Translations under genes and position numbers: made by a program
The notes under the pieces: generated by a model
Database searches by the model: none
What the model was told of the DNA's origin: nothing
The model's input: only the letters and a program-made list of their open reading frames with translations
Shown here: piece by piece, positions 1-7,583 of the stretch
Layout of the letters: every line of letters starts with the position of its first letter
Numbering within the stretch: the first letter of the stretch is position 1
NCBI RefSeq assembly: GCF_021391675.1
Contig: NZ_CP090096.1
Location: forward strand, 1,190,989 to 1,254,988
Length of the DNA: 64,000 nucleotides
Source: Neorhizobium galegae
GTDB taxonomy: Bacteria > Pseudomonadota > Alphaproteobacteria > Rhizobiales > Rhizobiaceae
Reading direction: 5' to 3'

Positions 1-1011
1 ATCGAAGCAGAGGCCGCGGATGGCGCCGGAATTGGTGACGATGCCCGCCTCGCCCGGCGGCGGCGACGGATAACGCGCCAGGATCGCGGTGACGTCGAAC
101 AGTTCGTCGGTCGTCTCGACCAGCGCGACGGCCTCGTTGCGCACGGCCGTCTGCATCAGCGCATGGTCGCCGGCAAGCGCGCCGGTATGCGATTGCGCCG
201 CCTGCTTGCCGCGCTCGCTTGAGCCCGGATGCAGCATCACGATCGGCTTGCCGAGCTCGCGGGCGCGCCGCGCGACGGTGAGGAACTTTTGGGAGTTTTT
301 GACCTGTTCGACATAGACCGCGACGACGGCGTTGTCCTTGTCCTCGATCAGCCAGCCGACCAGGTCCTCGGCGGCGATCACCGCCTCGTTGCCGGTGGCG
401 ATCACATAGGAAACCGCGATTTCGCGGGAATGCATGGCGAAGCGGATATTGGCCGCCGTCGCGCCGCTCTGGGCGACGATCGCGACTCTGGAGCGCTCGC
501 CGACGCCTCGAAGGTCAACCGGCTCGAAAGTCAGCGGAATGCCGTCGACATAGTTGGTATAGCCCATGCAGTTGGGTCCGAGCATCGCCATGCCCGCCTT
601 ACGGCAGATCTCGGTAAGCTCATCCTGCTGCCGGCGGCCTTCCTCGCCGGCTTCGGCAAAACCGGAAGAGTAGACGATGACGCCCGCCACATCCCGCTCG
701 ACGCAGGCAAGAACCGAGTCCTTGATCGCCACCTGGGGCACGATGAGGATCACCACGTCGATGCCATCAGGAAGGTCGCCGATGGTCTTCACGCAGGGGC
801 GGCCGTTGATCTCGTCGCGCGAACGGCTGACGAGATGCAAGTCGCCGGCATATTTGAAGAGTTCGAGATTGGCGAGCACGCCGCCGCCGATCGAAGCGGG
901 ATCCGGCGACGCGCCCACGATCGCGATCGATCGTGGGCGCAGCAGACGGTCAAGATCGAACGGCTTGGCCGGATCGAGCGTCTTGGGAGCGGTGGTCATC
1001 GTATCAGCCAT
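1..1011 (-). CDS. NDP-forming acyl-CoA synthetase (FerA-like), 3' end outside window
   Basis: The minus-strand frame stays open from an ATG at 1011 to the window edge, giving 337 codons of a longer protein (family members are about 700 residues). The N-terminus carries a CoA-binding Rossmann fold (a SIAIVGASPDP segment near residue 30), followed by a CoA-ligase domain with a GPNCMGY motif and a VAIVAQSGA strand. This is the ADP/NDP-forming acyl-CoA synthetase superfamily, which includes feruloyl-CoA synthetase FerA of Sphingobium. The gene starts 12 bp after the hydratase/lyase stop, so the two form an operon in ferB-ferA order. The likely reaction is ATP-dependent thioesterification of a hydroxycinnamate or another aromatic acid; the substrate is inferred from the neighbour. 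An alternative in-frame ATG lies at 999. Confidence 0.85.
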   Translation of the reverse strand, partial: MADTMTTAPKTLDPAKPFDLDRLLRPRSIAIVGASPDPASIGGGVLANLELFKYAGDLHLVSRSRDEINGRPCVKTIGDLPDGIDVVILIVPQVAIKDSVLACVERDVAGVIVYSSGFAEAGEEGRRQQDELTEICRKAGMAMLGPNCMGYTNYVDGIPLTFEPVDLRGVGERSRVAIVAQSGATAANIRFAMHSREIAVSYVIATGNEAVIAAEDLVGWLIEDKDNAVVAVYVEQVKNSQKFLTVARRARELGKPIVMLHPGSSERGKQAAQSHTGALAGDHALMQTAVRNEAVALVETTDELFDVTAILARYPSPPPGEAGIVTNSGAIRGLCFD

Positions 1012-1023
1012 GGGAGCCACTTC

Positions 1024-1887
1024 TTAGTCGCGACGGTAGGCACCGAGGCCCGGGCGGAAGGATTTCTCGTCCAGGAATTGACTCATGCCGGTATTGCGGC
1101 CGTTTTCCGGGTCGCGGAGTTCCGTCTGATCGGACTTCGCCATCAGATATTCACCAGCCTGTTCCCAGGTGAGATCGCGGGTGAAACGGCAGGCAGTCTT
1201 GGCCTGGCGCAGCACGAAGGGGTTCTTGCCGATCAGCGTCATGGCGAGCTTGCGGGTCTCGGCCTTCAGTTCTTCCGGCGAAACGGCCTTGTTGACCAGC
1301 TTCATTTCGGCAGCCTGCCGGCCGGTGAAGGTTTCCCCGGTCATGATGTAATACATCGCGTCGCGAAAGCTCATCGTCTCCAGCACCGACTTGGTGACGA
1401 TACCGGCCGGGATGATGCCCCAGTTGATTTCAGAAAGGCCGAAGATCGCGTCTTCCGAGGCGATGGCCAGGTCGCAGCCGACCAGGAACTGGAAGGCGCC
1501 GCCGAAACACCAGCCGTTGACCATGGAGATGGTCGGCTTCGGGAAATACATCATCCGACGCCACTGCCATGCGGCGTTCGCCCGGAACAGGCGTTCGCGC
1601 TGGATCGGCGGCACCTTGTCGGTAGCGCGGAAATATTCCTTGAGGTCCATGCCGGCCGAGAAAGATTCGCCCGCGCCGGTGACGACCATCACCTTGCAAC
1701 GGTCGTCTTCTTCCAGCGCGTCCATGATCGCGTTCATTTCCCAGACGATGCCCGGGTTGATGGCATTGCGCTGCTTTGGACGGTTGAGCGTCACCCAGGC
1801 GATGCCCTCGTCGAAATCCACGGTAACATATTCGCCCCACTTGCCATTGTTCTGGCCGGCGGCAGCGGATTCGGTCTGGTTTTCCAT
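1024..1887 (-). CDS. p-hydroxycinnamoyl-CoA hydratase/lyase (FerB/HCHL-like)
   Basis: A 287-residue crotonase-fold protein that aligns along its whole length with Pseudomonas HCHL as I remember it. Shared blocks are the oxyanion-hole segment GAGESFSAGMDLKEYF (71-86), MVNGWCFGGAF (122-132), the catalytic Glu153 in SEINWG, YYIMTG (179-184) and KNPFVLRQAK. HCHL hydrates feruloyl-, coumaroyl- or caffeoyl-CoA and then cleaves it by a retro-aldol step to the benzaldehyde and acetyl-CoA. Tyr85 matches HCHL Tyr75, one of the two residues that contact the phenolic OH. The second, Tyr239 in HCHL, is Met249 here (EYLMA), so the substrate may differ. It is translated just upstream of the acyl-CoA synthetase. 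No aldehyde dehydrogenase for the product is seen nearby. Confidence 0.88.
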   Translation of the reverse strand: MENQTESAAAGQNNGKWGEYVTVDFDEGIAWVTLNRPKQRNAINPGIVWEMNAIMDALEEDDRCKVMVVTGAGESFSAGMDLKEYFRATDKVPPIQRERLFRANAAWQWRRMMYFPKPTISMVNGWCFGGAFQFLVGCDLAIASEDAIFGLSEINWGIIPAGIVTKSVLETMSFRDAMYYIMTGETFTGRQAAEMKLVNKAVSPEELKAETRKLAMTLIGKNPFVLRQAKTACRFTRDLTWEQAGEYLMAKSDQTELRDPENGRNTGMSQFLDEKSFRPGLGAYRRD

Positions 1888-1935
1888 AGCAAATTCTCCC
1901 TACTGGGGAAATGGATATCAGGGACCCGAATATGC

Positions 1936-1983
1936 GTCAAGCGGCTTTCAGTTTCGGGCCTTGCGAAAAGAAAGCCGTTTGAC
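1936..1983 (-). terminator. Hairpin between SDR and hydratase/lyase genes
   Basis: Thirteen-base arms at 1936-1948 (GTCAAGCGGCTTT) and 1971-1983 (AAAGCCGTTTGAC) pair with one G-U and a 22-nt loop. The hairpin begins 16 bp after the SDR stop on the minus strand. There is no U run, so it could be a factor-assisted terminator or an mRNA-processing or stability element that uncouples the SDR from the downstream ferBA-like pair. Confidence 0.4.
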
Positions 1984-1999
1984 ACCGTGCTGAACCGGC

Positions 2000-2728
2000 T
2001 TAACCGCGGCCGAGGAATGGCATTTCGACCGGCAGGATGATGCTTTCGTAAAGGTTCACGTCGTCCGGCAGGGTCGCCATCAGCACGACGATCCGCGCCA
2101 CATCCAGAGGCATCATCGTTGCGGGTCGGACCTTGTCGGTAACGCCGGGAACCAGCGAGCTGACCGTCGAGCCAGGATGCACCATGGAGACCGCAATGCC
2201 GTGCTCGCGGCCGTCGACAGCGAGCGAGCGGGTGAGGCCCTCGAGCGCGAACTTGCTCGCCGTATAGGCGGCGGTATGGCCGCGCGGAACCTTGGACGAC
2301 AGGCTGCCCATGTTGATGATCCGGCCGCGCTTCTGTTCCTGCATGATGACGAAGGCGGCGCGGCTGCAATAGAAGACCGAGTGCAGGTTTGCCCCGATCA
2401 CCTCGTGCCAGCGCTCGTTGGTGAGCTTTTCGACCGGCGTATGGTCGGCAATGCCGGCATTGTTGATCAGGATGTCGAGCCGGCCATATTTTTCCTTCAC
2501 CGTGGCGAACAGCTTTTCGACCTGCGCGTCGTCGGTAACGTCGGTCGGCACGACGAACGCTTGGCCGCCTTCGGCCTCGATCTCGGCCGCCAGTTTTTCA
2601 AGCTTGTCAGTGCTGCGGGCGGCAAGCACGGTGACGGCGCCCTCAGTGGCAATCGCCTTGGCGATACCCCAGCCGATGCCCGAGCTGGCGCCGGTGACGA
2701 TGGCAATACGGTCCTTGATCGAAATCAT
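2000..2728 (-). CDS. SDR family NAD(P)-dependent oxidoreductase
   Basis: A classical short-chain dehydrogenase/reductase of 242 residues. The cofactor motif TGASSGIG is at 12-19, NNAG at 89-92, a serine near 142-144, and the catalytic pair Tyr155/Lys159 lies in YTASK. The C-terminal substrate loop (STVSSLVPG) suggests the clavulanate-dehydrogenase/YdfG-like SDR branch rather than fatty-acid FabG. It lies between the LuxR gene and the hydratase/lyase on one strand, so it may reduce or oxidise an aldehyde or alcohol made in this aromatic pathway. The exact substrate cannot be read from the sequence. Confidence 0.85.
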   Translation of the reverse strand: MISIKDRIAIVTGASSGIGWGIAKAIATEGAVTVLAARSTDKLEKLAAEIEAEGGQAFVVPTDVTDDAQVEKLFATVKEKYGRLDILINNAGIADHTPVEKLTNERWHEVIGANLHSVFYCSRAAFVIMQEQKRGRIINMGSLSSKVPRGHTAAYTASKFALEGLTRSLAVDGREHGIAVSMVHPGSTVSSLVPGVTDKVRPATMMPLDVARIVVLMATLPDDVNLYESIILPVEMPFLGRG

Positions 2729-2754
2729 CTGAAATCCCTCCTCGAATTGTTGTG

Positions 2755-3546
2755 TTAGACGCGCGAAATTCCTTCATAAAGCGCTTCGAGCCCGCGCCGA
2801 TCGCTGACCCCGAGCTTGCGATAGGCGCGCTGACGGTAGGTGACGATGCTCGAAAGCGCGAGCCCGACCTTTTCGGAAATTTCCCGATGCGTGCGGCCGA
2901 GCAGCAGGCCGGCGGAAACCTCGGCCTCACGGCCCGAAAGTGCAAACCCCGCCTGCAGCAGCCGCCCGGCGATCTCCTGCAGCGGCGGATGCAAGGGCAC
3001 CGTCTGCGGCCGGCCCTGCAGGCGCACATGCTTGACGACCATGGCCATCAGGAGCGGTGCGAAGGCTTCCAGCCGTTCGACCGCGGAGAGCGGGAACGGG
3101 CCGCTTTCGCGGGTGCGATAGAGGCTGGCGAAGATCCGCGGTTCCTCCGAGTGATAGATGGTCAGGCGTTCGAGCACATGGGCGCGCTCGTAACAGTCGC
3201 GGCGGTATTCGGGGTCACGGATGCCGTTCCAGGCCTGGCGCACCACCTGCACCTTGGCAAGTCCGGGGCCTCCGTTCAGCATCTGGCGGGTCACCCGGTC
3301 GCGCTGCCAATAGCGGCGGGCGTAATCGAGCGACGCGCGCTCGGCAAAGCCCGGAATGGTCGAGTGATAACCGCAGGCGAAGAGATAGGAGAGCGACCCG
3401 TCTTCCTCGGCCTGGAAGGCGGAACAGAAATCGGTGCCGGCGACGCCGCGCAGGGTTTCCAGCATTTTTTCGGGGAAGCCGGGCTCGCCGAGCTCGTTCA
3501 TGAGGGCAGCCATGACGGTCACGTTGTTTCCATCAAGCGCAGGCAT
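2755..3546 (-). CDS. LuxR-family transcriptional regulator
   Basis: The C-terminal about 60 residues form a LuxR/GerE helix-turn-helix (LSGREAEVSAGLLLG, then EISEKVGLALSSIVTYRQRAYRKLG). The N-terminal about 180 residues look like a GAF/PAS-type sensor, with none of the obvious conserved tryptophans and aspartate of acyl-homoserine-lactone binding domains, so a small aromatic ligand is more likely than a quorum signal (inference). I chose the ATG at 3546 because GGAGG stands 5 nt before it. The earlier ATGs at 3585 and 3606 have poor ribosome sites and fall inside a perfect palindrome that looks like an operator. Predicted length is 263 residues. It is divergent from the VOC gene and upstream of the SDR, so it probably controls both directions. 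Confidence 0.82.
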   Translation of the reverse strand: MPALDGNNVTVMAALMNELGEPGFPEKMLETLRGVAGTDFCSAFQAEEDGSLSYLFACGYHSTIPGFAERASLDYARRYWQRDRVTRQMLNGGPGLAKVQVVRQAWNGIRDPEYRRDCYERAHVLERLTIYHSEEPRIFASLYRTRESGPFPLSAVERLEAFAPLLMAMVVKHVRLQGRPQTVPLHPPLQEIAGRLLQAGFALSGREAEVSAGLLLGRTHREISEKVGLALSSIVTYRQRAYRKLGVSDRRGLEALYEGISRV

Positions 3547-3583
3547 TGACGCCTCCAGGGTTGAGAACAAATCTGTCGGGGGC

Positions 3584-3606
3584 ATGTCCACCTGCAAGGT
3601 GGACAT
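3584..3606. promoter_or_regulatory. Perfect 10+3+10 palindrome, candidate operator of the LuxR regulator
   Basis: The arms ATGTCCACCT (3584-3593) and AGGTGGACAT (3597-3606) are exact reverse complements around GCA. The site is 38 bp upstream of the preferred LuxR start and 64 bp upstream of the VOC start, a usual position for a shared divergent operator. Its two-fold symmetry and roughly 20-bp size match LuxR-type dimer sites. The regulator assignment is inference. Confidence 0.5.
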
Positions 3607-3670
3607 GGGAGGGTCGGCAAAAGCCTACCATCACGGCCAATGCAACAAGCTTGGATATGGAGGAACCACC

Positions 3671-4204
3671 ATGGTCGACGCACCAAAGCTTCGCAAACTC
3701 TATCACTTTTCCTACCCCTGCCGCGATGGCGAGGAGACCCGCAAGTTCTACGAGGACCTGCTTGGCCTGCCGCTGGTCAACTGCATGACCGCCGACAAGG
3801 TGCCGTCGACGGGCGAAGAAAAGCCCTACGCGCATTTCTTCTTCGAACTCGGCGACGGCTCCTACATGGCCTTCTTCGACCTCGGCGAAAACATCCTGCC
3901 GCTTCCCTCGCCGAACACCCCGGACTGGGTCCAGCACTTCGCCATGGAAGTCGATTCCGTCGAGGAGGTTCTTCAGATGAAGAAGCGCCTTCAGGATGCC
4001 GGCGTGAAGACCACCGACGTCATCGACCACGAGTTCATCAACTCGATCTACTTCTTCGACCCGAACGGCCTCCGCCTCGAAGTGACGGCCCGCACCGAAG
4101 AGCCCGGCTATCTGGAACAGGCCGCTTCCGAAGCCCATGACGCCATGAAGGCGTGGATTCAGAAGAAGGCCGGCATGATCGCCAGGAAGTCGGCTGTGGC
4201 TTGA
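3671..4204 (+). CDS. VOC family protein (glyoxalase/extradiol dioxygenase fold)
   Basis: A 177-residue vicinal-oxygen-chelate protein with two beta-alpha-beta-beta-beta modules. Likely metal ligands in the usual positions are His12 (LYHFSY), His89 (VQHFAME) and Glu137 (LRLEV), and DPNGLRLEV is the classic second-module signature. It could be a lyase, isomerase or ring-cleavage-type enzyme; the single short domain is nearer to glyoxalase-like proteins than to full extradiol dioxygenases. The ATG at 3671 follows GGAGGAA. It faces the LuxR gene across the palindromic operator, so it is probably part of the same aromatic regulon. The C-terminal about 30 residues are a helical extension rich in Ala and Lys. 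Confidence 0.82.
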   Translation: MVDAPKLRKLYHFSYPCRDGEETRKFYEDLLGLPLVNCMTADKVPSTGEEKPYAHFFFELGDGSYMAFFDLGENILPLPSPNTPDWVQHFAMEVDSVEEVLQMKKRLQDAGVKTTDVIDHEFINSIYFFDPNGLRLEVTARTEEPGYLEQAASEAHDAMKAWIQKKAGMIARKSAVA

Positions 4205-4256
4205 GGCTGCAGTGAGGGGCAGCGATTGTGATCTGCCCCTCACCCCCCTGCCGGGA

Positions 4257-4282
4257 CCCTCTCCCCGCAGGCGGGGAGAGGG
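4257..4282. repeat. Short GC-rich palindrome
   Basis: Arms CCCTCTCCCCGC (4257-4268) and GCGGGGAGAGGG (4271-4282) are perfect reverse complements with a 2-nt centre. It lies in the 431-bp gene-free stretch 4205-4635, 52 bp after the VOC stop. It resembles the small palindromic units common in rhizobial intergenic DNA and could also end VOC transcription. Confidence 0.6.
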
Positions 4283-4341
4283 AGCTATGCCGCACCCAAG
4301 GGTGGGGCTTTTGATGGCGCGCCAGGCGGCGCGTCTTTCCG

Positions 4342-4472
4342 ATCTCCCCCCTTGCGGGGGAGATGCCGGCAGGCAGAGGGGGGTGGTTCTCCACTTTCCA
4401 TCGGCCAATGAGTTCGCTGAGCCACCCCCCTCTGTCACCTCTGGTGACATCTCCCCCGCAAGTGGGGAGATG
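4342..4472. repeat. RIME-like composite palindromic element (131 bp)
   Basis: Two near-identical half-elements stand in inverted orientation. The left half has a hairpin with 9-bp arms (4342-4350 and 4356-4364) then AGAGGGGGGTGG (4375-4386). The right half has CCACCCCCCTCT (4422-4433) then a hairpin with 9-bp arms (4448-4456 and 4464-4472). A small inverted repeat GTCACC/GGTGAC (4434-4448) is present only on the right. The size and paired palindromes match Rhizobium-specific intergenic mosaic elements (about 130 bp). The rest of 4205-4635 holds nothing coding that I can support. Confidence 0.65.
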
Positions 4473-4635
4473 GGGAGTCCGTAGCGCCGCCTCGCATCCT
4501 CATCTGTAGTCGCCTTGAGTAGAGACGAAACACGCACACCACCGATCCAGCCTGGGCGGTGGTGCTTTTCTTTGAAGCTCACGGTCAAACCTCCCGAAAA
4601 TCCGGAGCCCGCTCCCGGCGAACGCCGGACTGCTT

Positions 4636-5814
4636 TCATGCCAGCAGCCCCTGCCGCTTGCTCCAGTCCACCACCCGGTCGATGCAGGCTTTGAGAAGCT
4701 CCGGCTGGCCGAGGTAATAGTGGGTCGCGCGCGGGATCGTCATATATTCCTTGTTCTCGGTGGCGAGCGCCGCCCGGATCGTCGGATTGTGGGTCGCCGG
4801 GACCGCCTCGTCGGCATTGTTCTCGATCTGCAGCACCGGCGAGCGCTTGATCAGCGCCGCGTTCATCGGACCCTTGGCATTCGACAGGTCGTAGCTCCAT
4901 TGCGAAAGCCAGGAACGCAGCGTCGTAAAGCGGGCAAGCCCCACCGGGCCGACATTGACCGTGCGCGGATCACCCATATAGCTCCTGCCGATCGGCCGGT
5001 CGTTCGGGTCGATGGTGCCGTCGAACCAGCGCACGTCGCACATGGTGCGGTGGACGACGAAGGCGCGCTCCTGCTCGAACGAGCCGCGGCGCTTCAGCTC
5101 CGCCAGCATGTCGAGCGCCCAGTGGGTGATCTTGCGGTTGCGGGCAACCTGGGCAGCCCGGAAGCGCTGGATGAATTCCGCCGAATAGGGCGGCTGGTGC
5201 GGGCAGTCCGGCGAATAGATGTCGAATTCCGGGTCGCGCAGATCCGGGTCCAGTTCGTCGAGAACCGACGGATCGAGCCATTCGGTCAGCGTTTCGGCAC
5301 GCGACAGGTGGGCCGCGATGAAGATCACGCCGTCGGCGGGCTTCAGGCTCGCTTCGACGAGGTTGACCTCGTCGCCGGCCGGCGTGTGGGTGATCGTCGG
5401 GTTCTCGGCTTGCGCCTGATAGAACAGCGACAGCGAACCGCCGCCCGACCAGCCGACCAGCACGACCTTTTCGTAGCCGAGTTCGCCTCTGGCATAATCT
5501 AGCCACTTGCCGAGGTCGATCGCCACCTTCTCCATGATCAGGGCAGTGTCGTTCTTCGGATAACGGCTTGCGGCGCAGAGCACGTGCAGGCCGGCATCGG
5601 CAAGCGCCGTCGGCATCGGCAGGAGTTGCAGTGTCGAGGTGGGGTGCATGAAGACATAGACCGTCTTCGACGGCGCGTCGGCGCCGCGCAGAAGCTGGCC
5701 CTCGAGGTTGACCCTGCCGGAATTACCGGCAAAGCCGTAGGTCTCGGTATATTTCGCGGTCTCCGGAAAGGAGACAATCAGCGGGATCCGCTGCCATTCC
5801 GCCTTGGTGGTCAT
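4636..5814 (-). CDS. Alpha/beta-hydrolase (putative esterase)
   Basis: A 392-residue alpha/beta-hydrolase. The nucleophile elbow is GWSGGGS with Ser123. A plausible acid is Asp335 (ENNADEAVP) and a plausible base is His365 (PRATHYYLGQ), the normal order and spacing for the fold. No signal peptide is visible, so it is cytoplasmic. The region between about residues 150 and 300 is a long lid. It is 79 bp downstream of the FAD monooxygenase on the same strand and probably co-transcribed, which fits hydrolysis of an ester, lactone or ring-fission product in an aromatic pathway. Substrate unknown. Confidence 0.8.
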   Translation of the reverse strand: MTTKAEWQRIPLIVSFPETAKYTETYGFAGNSGRVNLEGQLLRGADAPSKTVYVFMHPTSTLQLLPMPTALADAGLHVLCAASRYPKNDTALIMEKVAIDLGKWLDYARGELGYEKVVLVGWSGGGSLSLFYQAQAENPTITHTPAGDEVNLVEASLKPADGVIFIAAHLSRAETLTEWLDPSVLDELDPDLRDPEFDIYSPDCPHQPPYSAEFIQRFRAAQVARNRKITHWALDMLAELKRRGSFEQERAFVVHRTMCDVRWFDGTIDPNDRPIGRSYMGDPRTVNVGPVGLARFTTLRSWLSQWSYDLSNAKGPMNAALIKRSPVLQIENNADEAVPATHNPTIRAALATENKEYMTIPRATHYYLGQPELLKACIDRVVDWSKRQGLLA

Positions 5815-5893
5815 GGTGTCCTACCCGTATGCTTCGCCCGCACAGCCGGCGGTACCGGCGAACGGGCTTCCGAGATTGAGCTGTGATCGTGCC

Positions 5894-7114
5894 TTAACCG
5901 ACCGCTTCCGGCGACCTGCTTCCCGCCACGACCGGCACGGAGGTGGCGTCGTAGGTGAACAGCCATTCGTAGCGCTGCTTGACCTTGTCTTCCTGCCATT
6001 CGGCATTGACATAGTCTTCGGCGAGCTTCGGATCCTTCAGCGCAGCATTGTGGAAACGGCTGAGATTGCCTTCCGCACCACGAACGATCTTGCCGGTGCG
6101 CTCGACGCGGGCGGCCTCGTAACCGGCAAAAGCCGCTTCGTAATTGCCGTTGTTTTCGGCGAGCGCCCGGGCGAGCACGAAACCGTCCTCGATCGCCATG
6201 ACTGCGCCCTGGGCGAGGAACGGCAGGGTCGGATGGCAGGCGTCGCCGAGCAGCGTCACGCGGCCGCGGGTCCATTCGTCCATCGGCGGGCGAAGCATCA
6301 GGGCCCATTTATAGGGCACGTCGATCGCCTTGATCATCGTGTGGATGTCTTCGTGCCAGCCTTCATAGTCGGCAAGGCACTCTTCCACGGTGCCCGCGAC
6401 CGACCAGGATTCGACCTGCCAGTCGGCGCGCTCGACGACCGAGACGTAGTTCATCAGCTTGCCGCCGCGCAGCAGGTACTGGATGACGTGGCCGCCTGGC
6501 CCGATCCAGTTGGTGCCGACCGGGCGCAGCATGCGCTCCGGCAAGCGCTCGACCGGGATGACGCCGCGCCAGGCGACGATGCCGGTGAATTTCGGGTCGT
6601 CGCGGCCGAACAGCGTCTCGCGGATCTTCGAATGCACGCCATCGGCGCCGACCACGATATCCGAAGTGGCGGTGGCGCCGTCGGCGAAGGTGATGGTCGC
6701 CCCCTTGTCGTCCTGGGTTATCCCGACGCATTTCTTGGACAGCTTGATCGCATCGGACTTGATGCGACGCACGCCGGCTGCCAGCGTCTGGTGCAGGTCG
6801 TTGCGGTGGATGGTAATGTACGGGAAGCCGTAACGCTCGATGGAGAGCGGACCGAGGTCGAACAGTTTCCAGGTCTGCCCGGTGTTCCAGAGACGAATCT
6901 CCTTGCCCTGCGCCTGTGAGGCGATCGACATGATGTCTTCTTCCAGCCCGAGCGAAAACAGAACCCGCGTGCCGTTGGCGCTGACCTGGACGCCGGCGCC
7001 GACTTCTTTCAGTTCGATCGCCTGTTCGTACACGTCGACGTCAAACCCCTGGCGGAGCAGCGACAATGCCGCCGTCAGCCCACCGATCCCTCCTCCCACA
7101 ACAGAAATCTTCAT
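5894..7114 (-). CDS. FAD-dependent aromatic monooxygenase (salicylate/3-hydroxybenzoate hydroxylase type)
   Basis: A group A flavoprotein hydroxylase of about 406 residues. It has the dinucleotide motif GGGIGG (7-12), the DG motif in VVGADGVHSKIRE near residue 160, and the FAD-ribityl motif GDACHPTLPFLAQGA near 295. These enzymes use NAD(P)H and O2 to hydroxylate phenolic acids such as salicylate, 3-hydroxybenzoate or 6-hydroxynicotinate. I chose the ATG at 7114 (AAAGGATAACAA before it, and the flavin fold begins at once) over an in-frame start at 7171. It is divergent from the TTT transporter operon, so the pair may import and hydroxylate the same substrate (inference). Confidence 0.85.
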   Translation of the reverse strand: MKISVVGGGIGGLTAALSLLRQGFDVDVYEQAIELKEVGAGVQVSANGTRVLFSLGLEEDIMSIASQAQGKEIRLWNTGQTWKLFDLGPLSIERYGFPYITIHRNDLHQTLAAGVRRIKSDAIKLSKKCVGITQDDKGATITFADGATATSDIVVGADGVHSKIRETLFGRDDPKFTGIVAWRGVIPVERLPERMLRPVGTNWIGPGGHVIQYLLRGGKLMNYVSVVERADWQVESWSVAGTVEECLADYEGWHEDIHTMIKAIDVPYKWALMLRPPMDEWTRGRVTLLGDACHPTLPFLAQGAVMAIEDGFVLARALAENNGNYEAAFAGYEAARVERTGKIVRGAEGNLSRFHNAALKDPKLAEDYVNAEWQEDKVKQRYEWLFTYDATSVPVVAGSRSPEAVG

Positions 7115-7583
7115 TTTGTTATCCTTTGAAATCCCGAAGGCAATCTCTCCCGACGCGCATGCGGCTGTCAACTATTTTTGATAAAGTATAATTGACTTTG
7201 TTCAAAACCAATTTCATATCTGCCCGCACGAGCTTTCGGACAGGCCCTTGGGAGACGGCGGCTGCAATTGAAAGTTTCAATCCACGGATCAAAAACAGGA
7301 AAGGATGTCACGAAATTACACCTGGGATATCTGGCTTCCTGATATAAATGCGATAGGATCGAAAACGGCGGGCGGCTGTGGTATCTGATCGGCACGGGAG
7401 ACTGCGGAATTCGATTGACTGACAAGAGGAATACTCTTGTATATAGTCAAATCTAGTTGCCTATAGACGAATTCAGGGCTGCGAATTCGAGGCGCGGCCC
7501 GGGGAGCATGCATAATGACGGTTTGGCCGGCGCCCAAGGGGAGCCAGACCGGTTCACATAGTCGGGTTTTCAGGGAGGAAACC
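7115..7583. promoter_or_regulatory. Divergent control region between monooxygenase and TTT operons
   Basis: This 469-bp gene-free stretch is clearly more AT-rich than its surroundings, as expected of a divergent promoter region. On the minus strand a TTGACA (complement of 7167-7172) and a TATACT (complement of 7185-7190) are candidate promoter elements for the monooxygenase. On the plus strand the best promoter is at 7415-7443. The last 10 bases before 7584 contain the strong ribosome site GGGAGGAA for tctB. I see no convincing gene inside. Confidence 0.5.
7415..7450 (+). promoter_or_regulatory. Candidate promoter with operator palindrome in its spacer
   Basis: TTGACT (7415-7420) and TGTATA (7438-7443) are 17 bp apart. 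Inside the spacer the arms ACAAGAG (7422-7428) and CTCTTGT (7434-7440) are exact reverse complements around GAATA. A second inverted pair, TTGACT/AGTCAA (7415-7420 and 7445-7450), encloses it. A dimer bound here would block RNA polymerase, so the TTT operon is probably repressed without inducer. The regulator is unknown. Confidence 0.5.

Noticed and set aside
917-932. CGATCG-rich palindromic stretch
   Set aside because: It lies within codons for the conserved SIAIVGASP segment of the acyl-CoA synthetase, and CGATCG is frequent in high-GC rhizobial coding DNA.
229-2040. A 603-codon open frame on the plus strand
   Set aside because: It is antisense to the acyl-CoA synthetase and hydratase/lyase genes, whose minus-strand proteins have clear family motifs. 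The plus translation is His/Asp/Arg-rich with no motif, typical of a high-GC shadow frame.
2755-3546. Quorum-sensing LuxR/acyl-homoserine-lactone receptor
   Set aside because: Only the C-terminal helix-turn-helix fits. The N-terminal domain lacks the pattern of autoinducer-binding domains, and there is no luxI-type gene nearby.
3533-4900. A 455-codon minus-strand frame across the repeat region
   Set aside because: It is antisense to the VOC gene and passes through palindromic repeats; the start of the hydrolase is clearly at 5814 in another frame.
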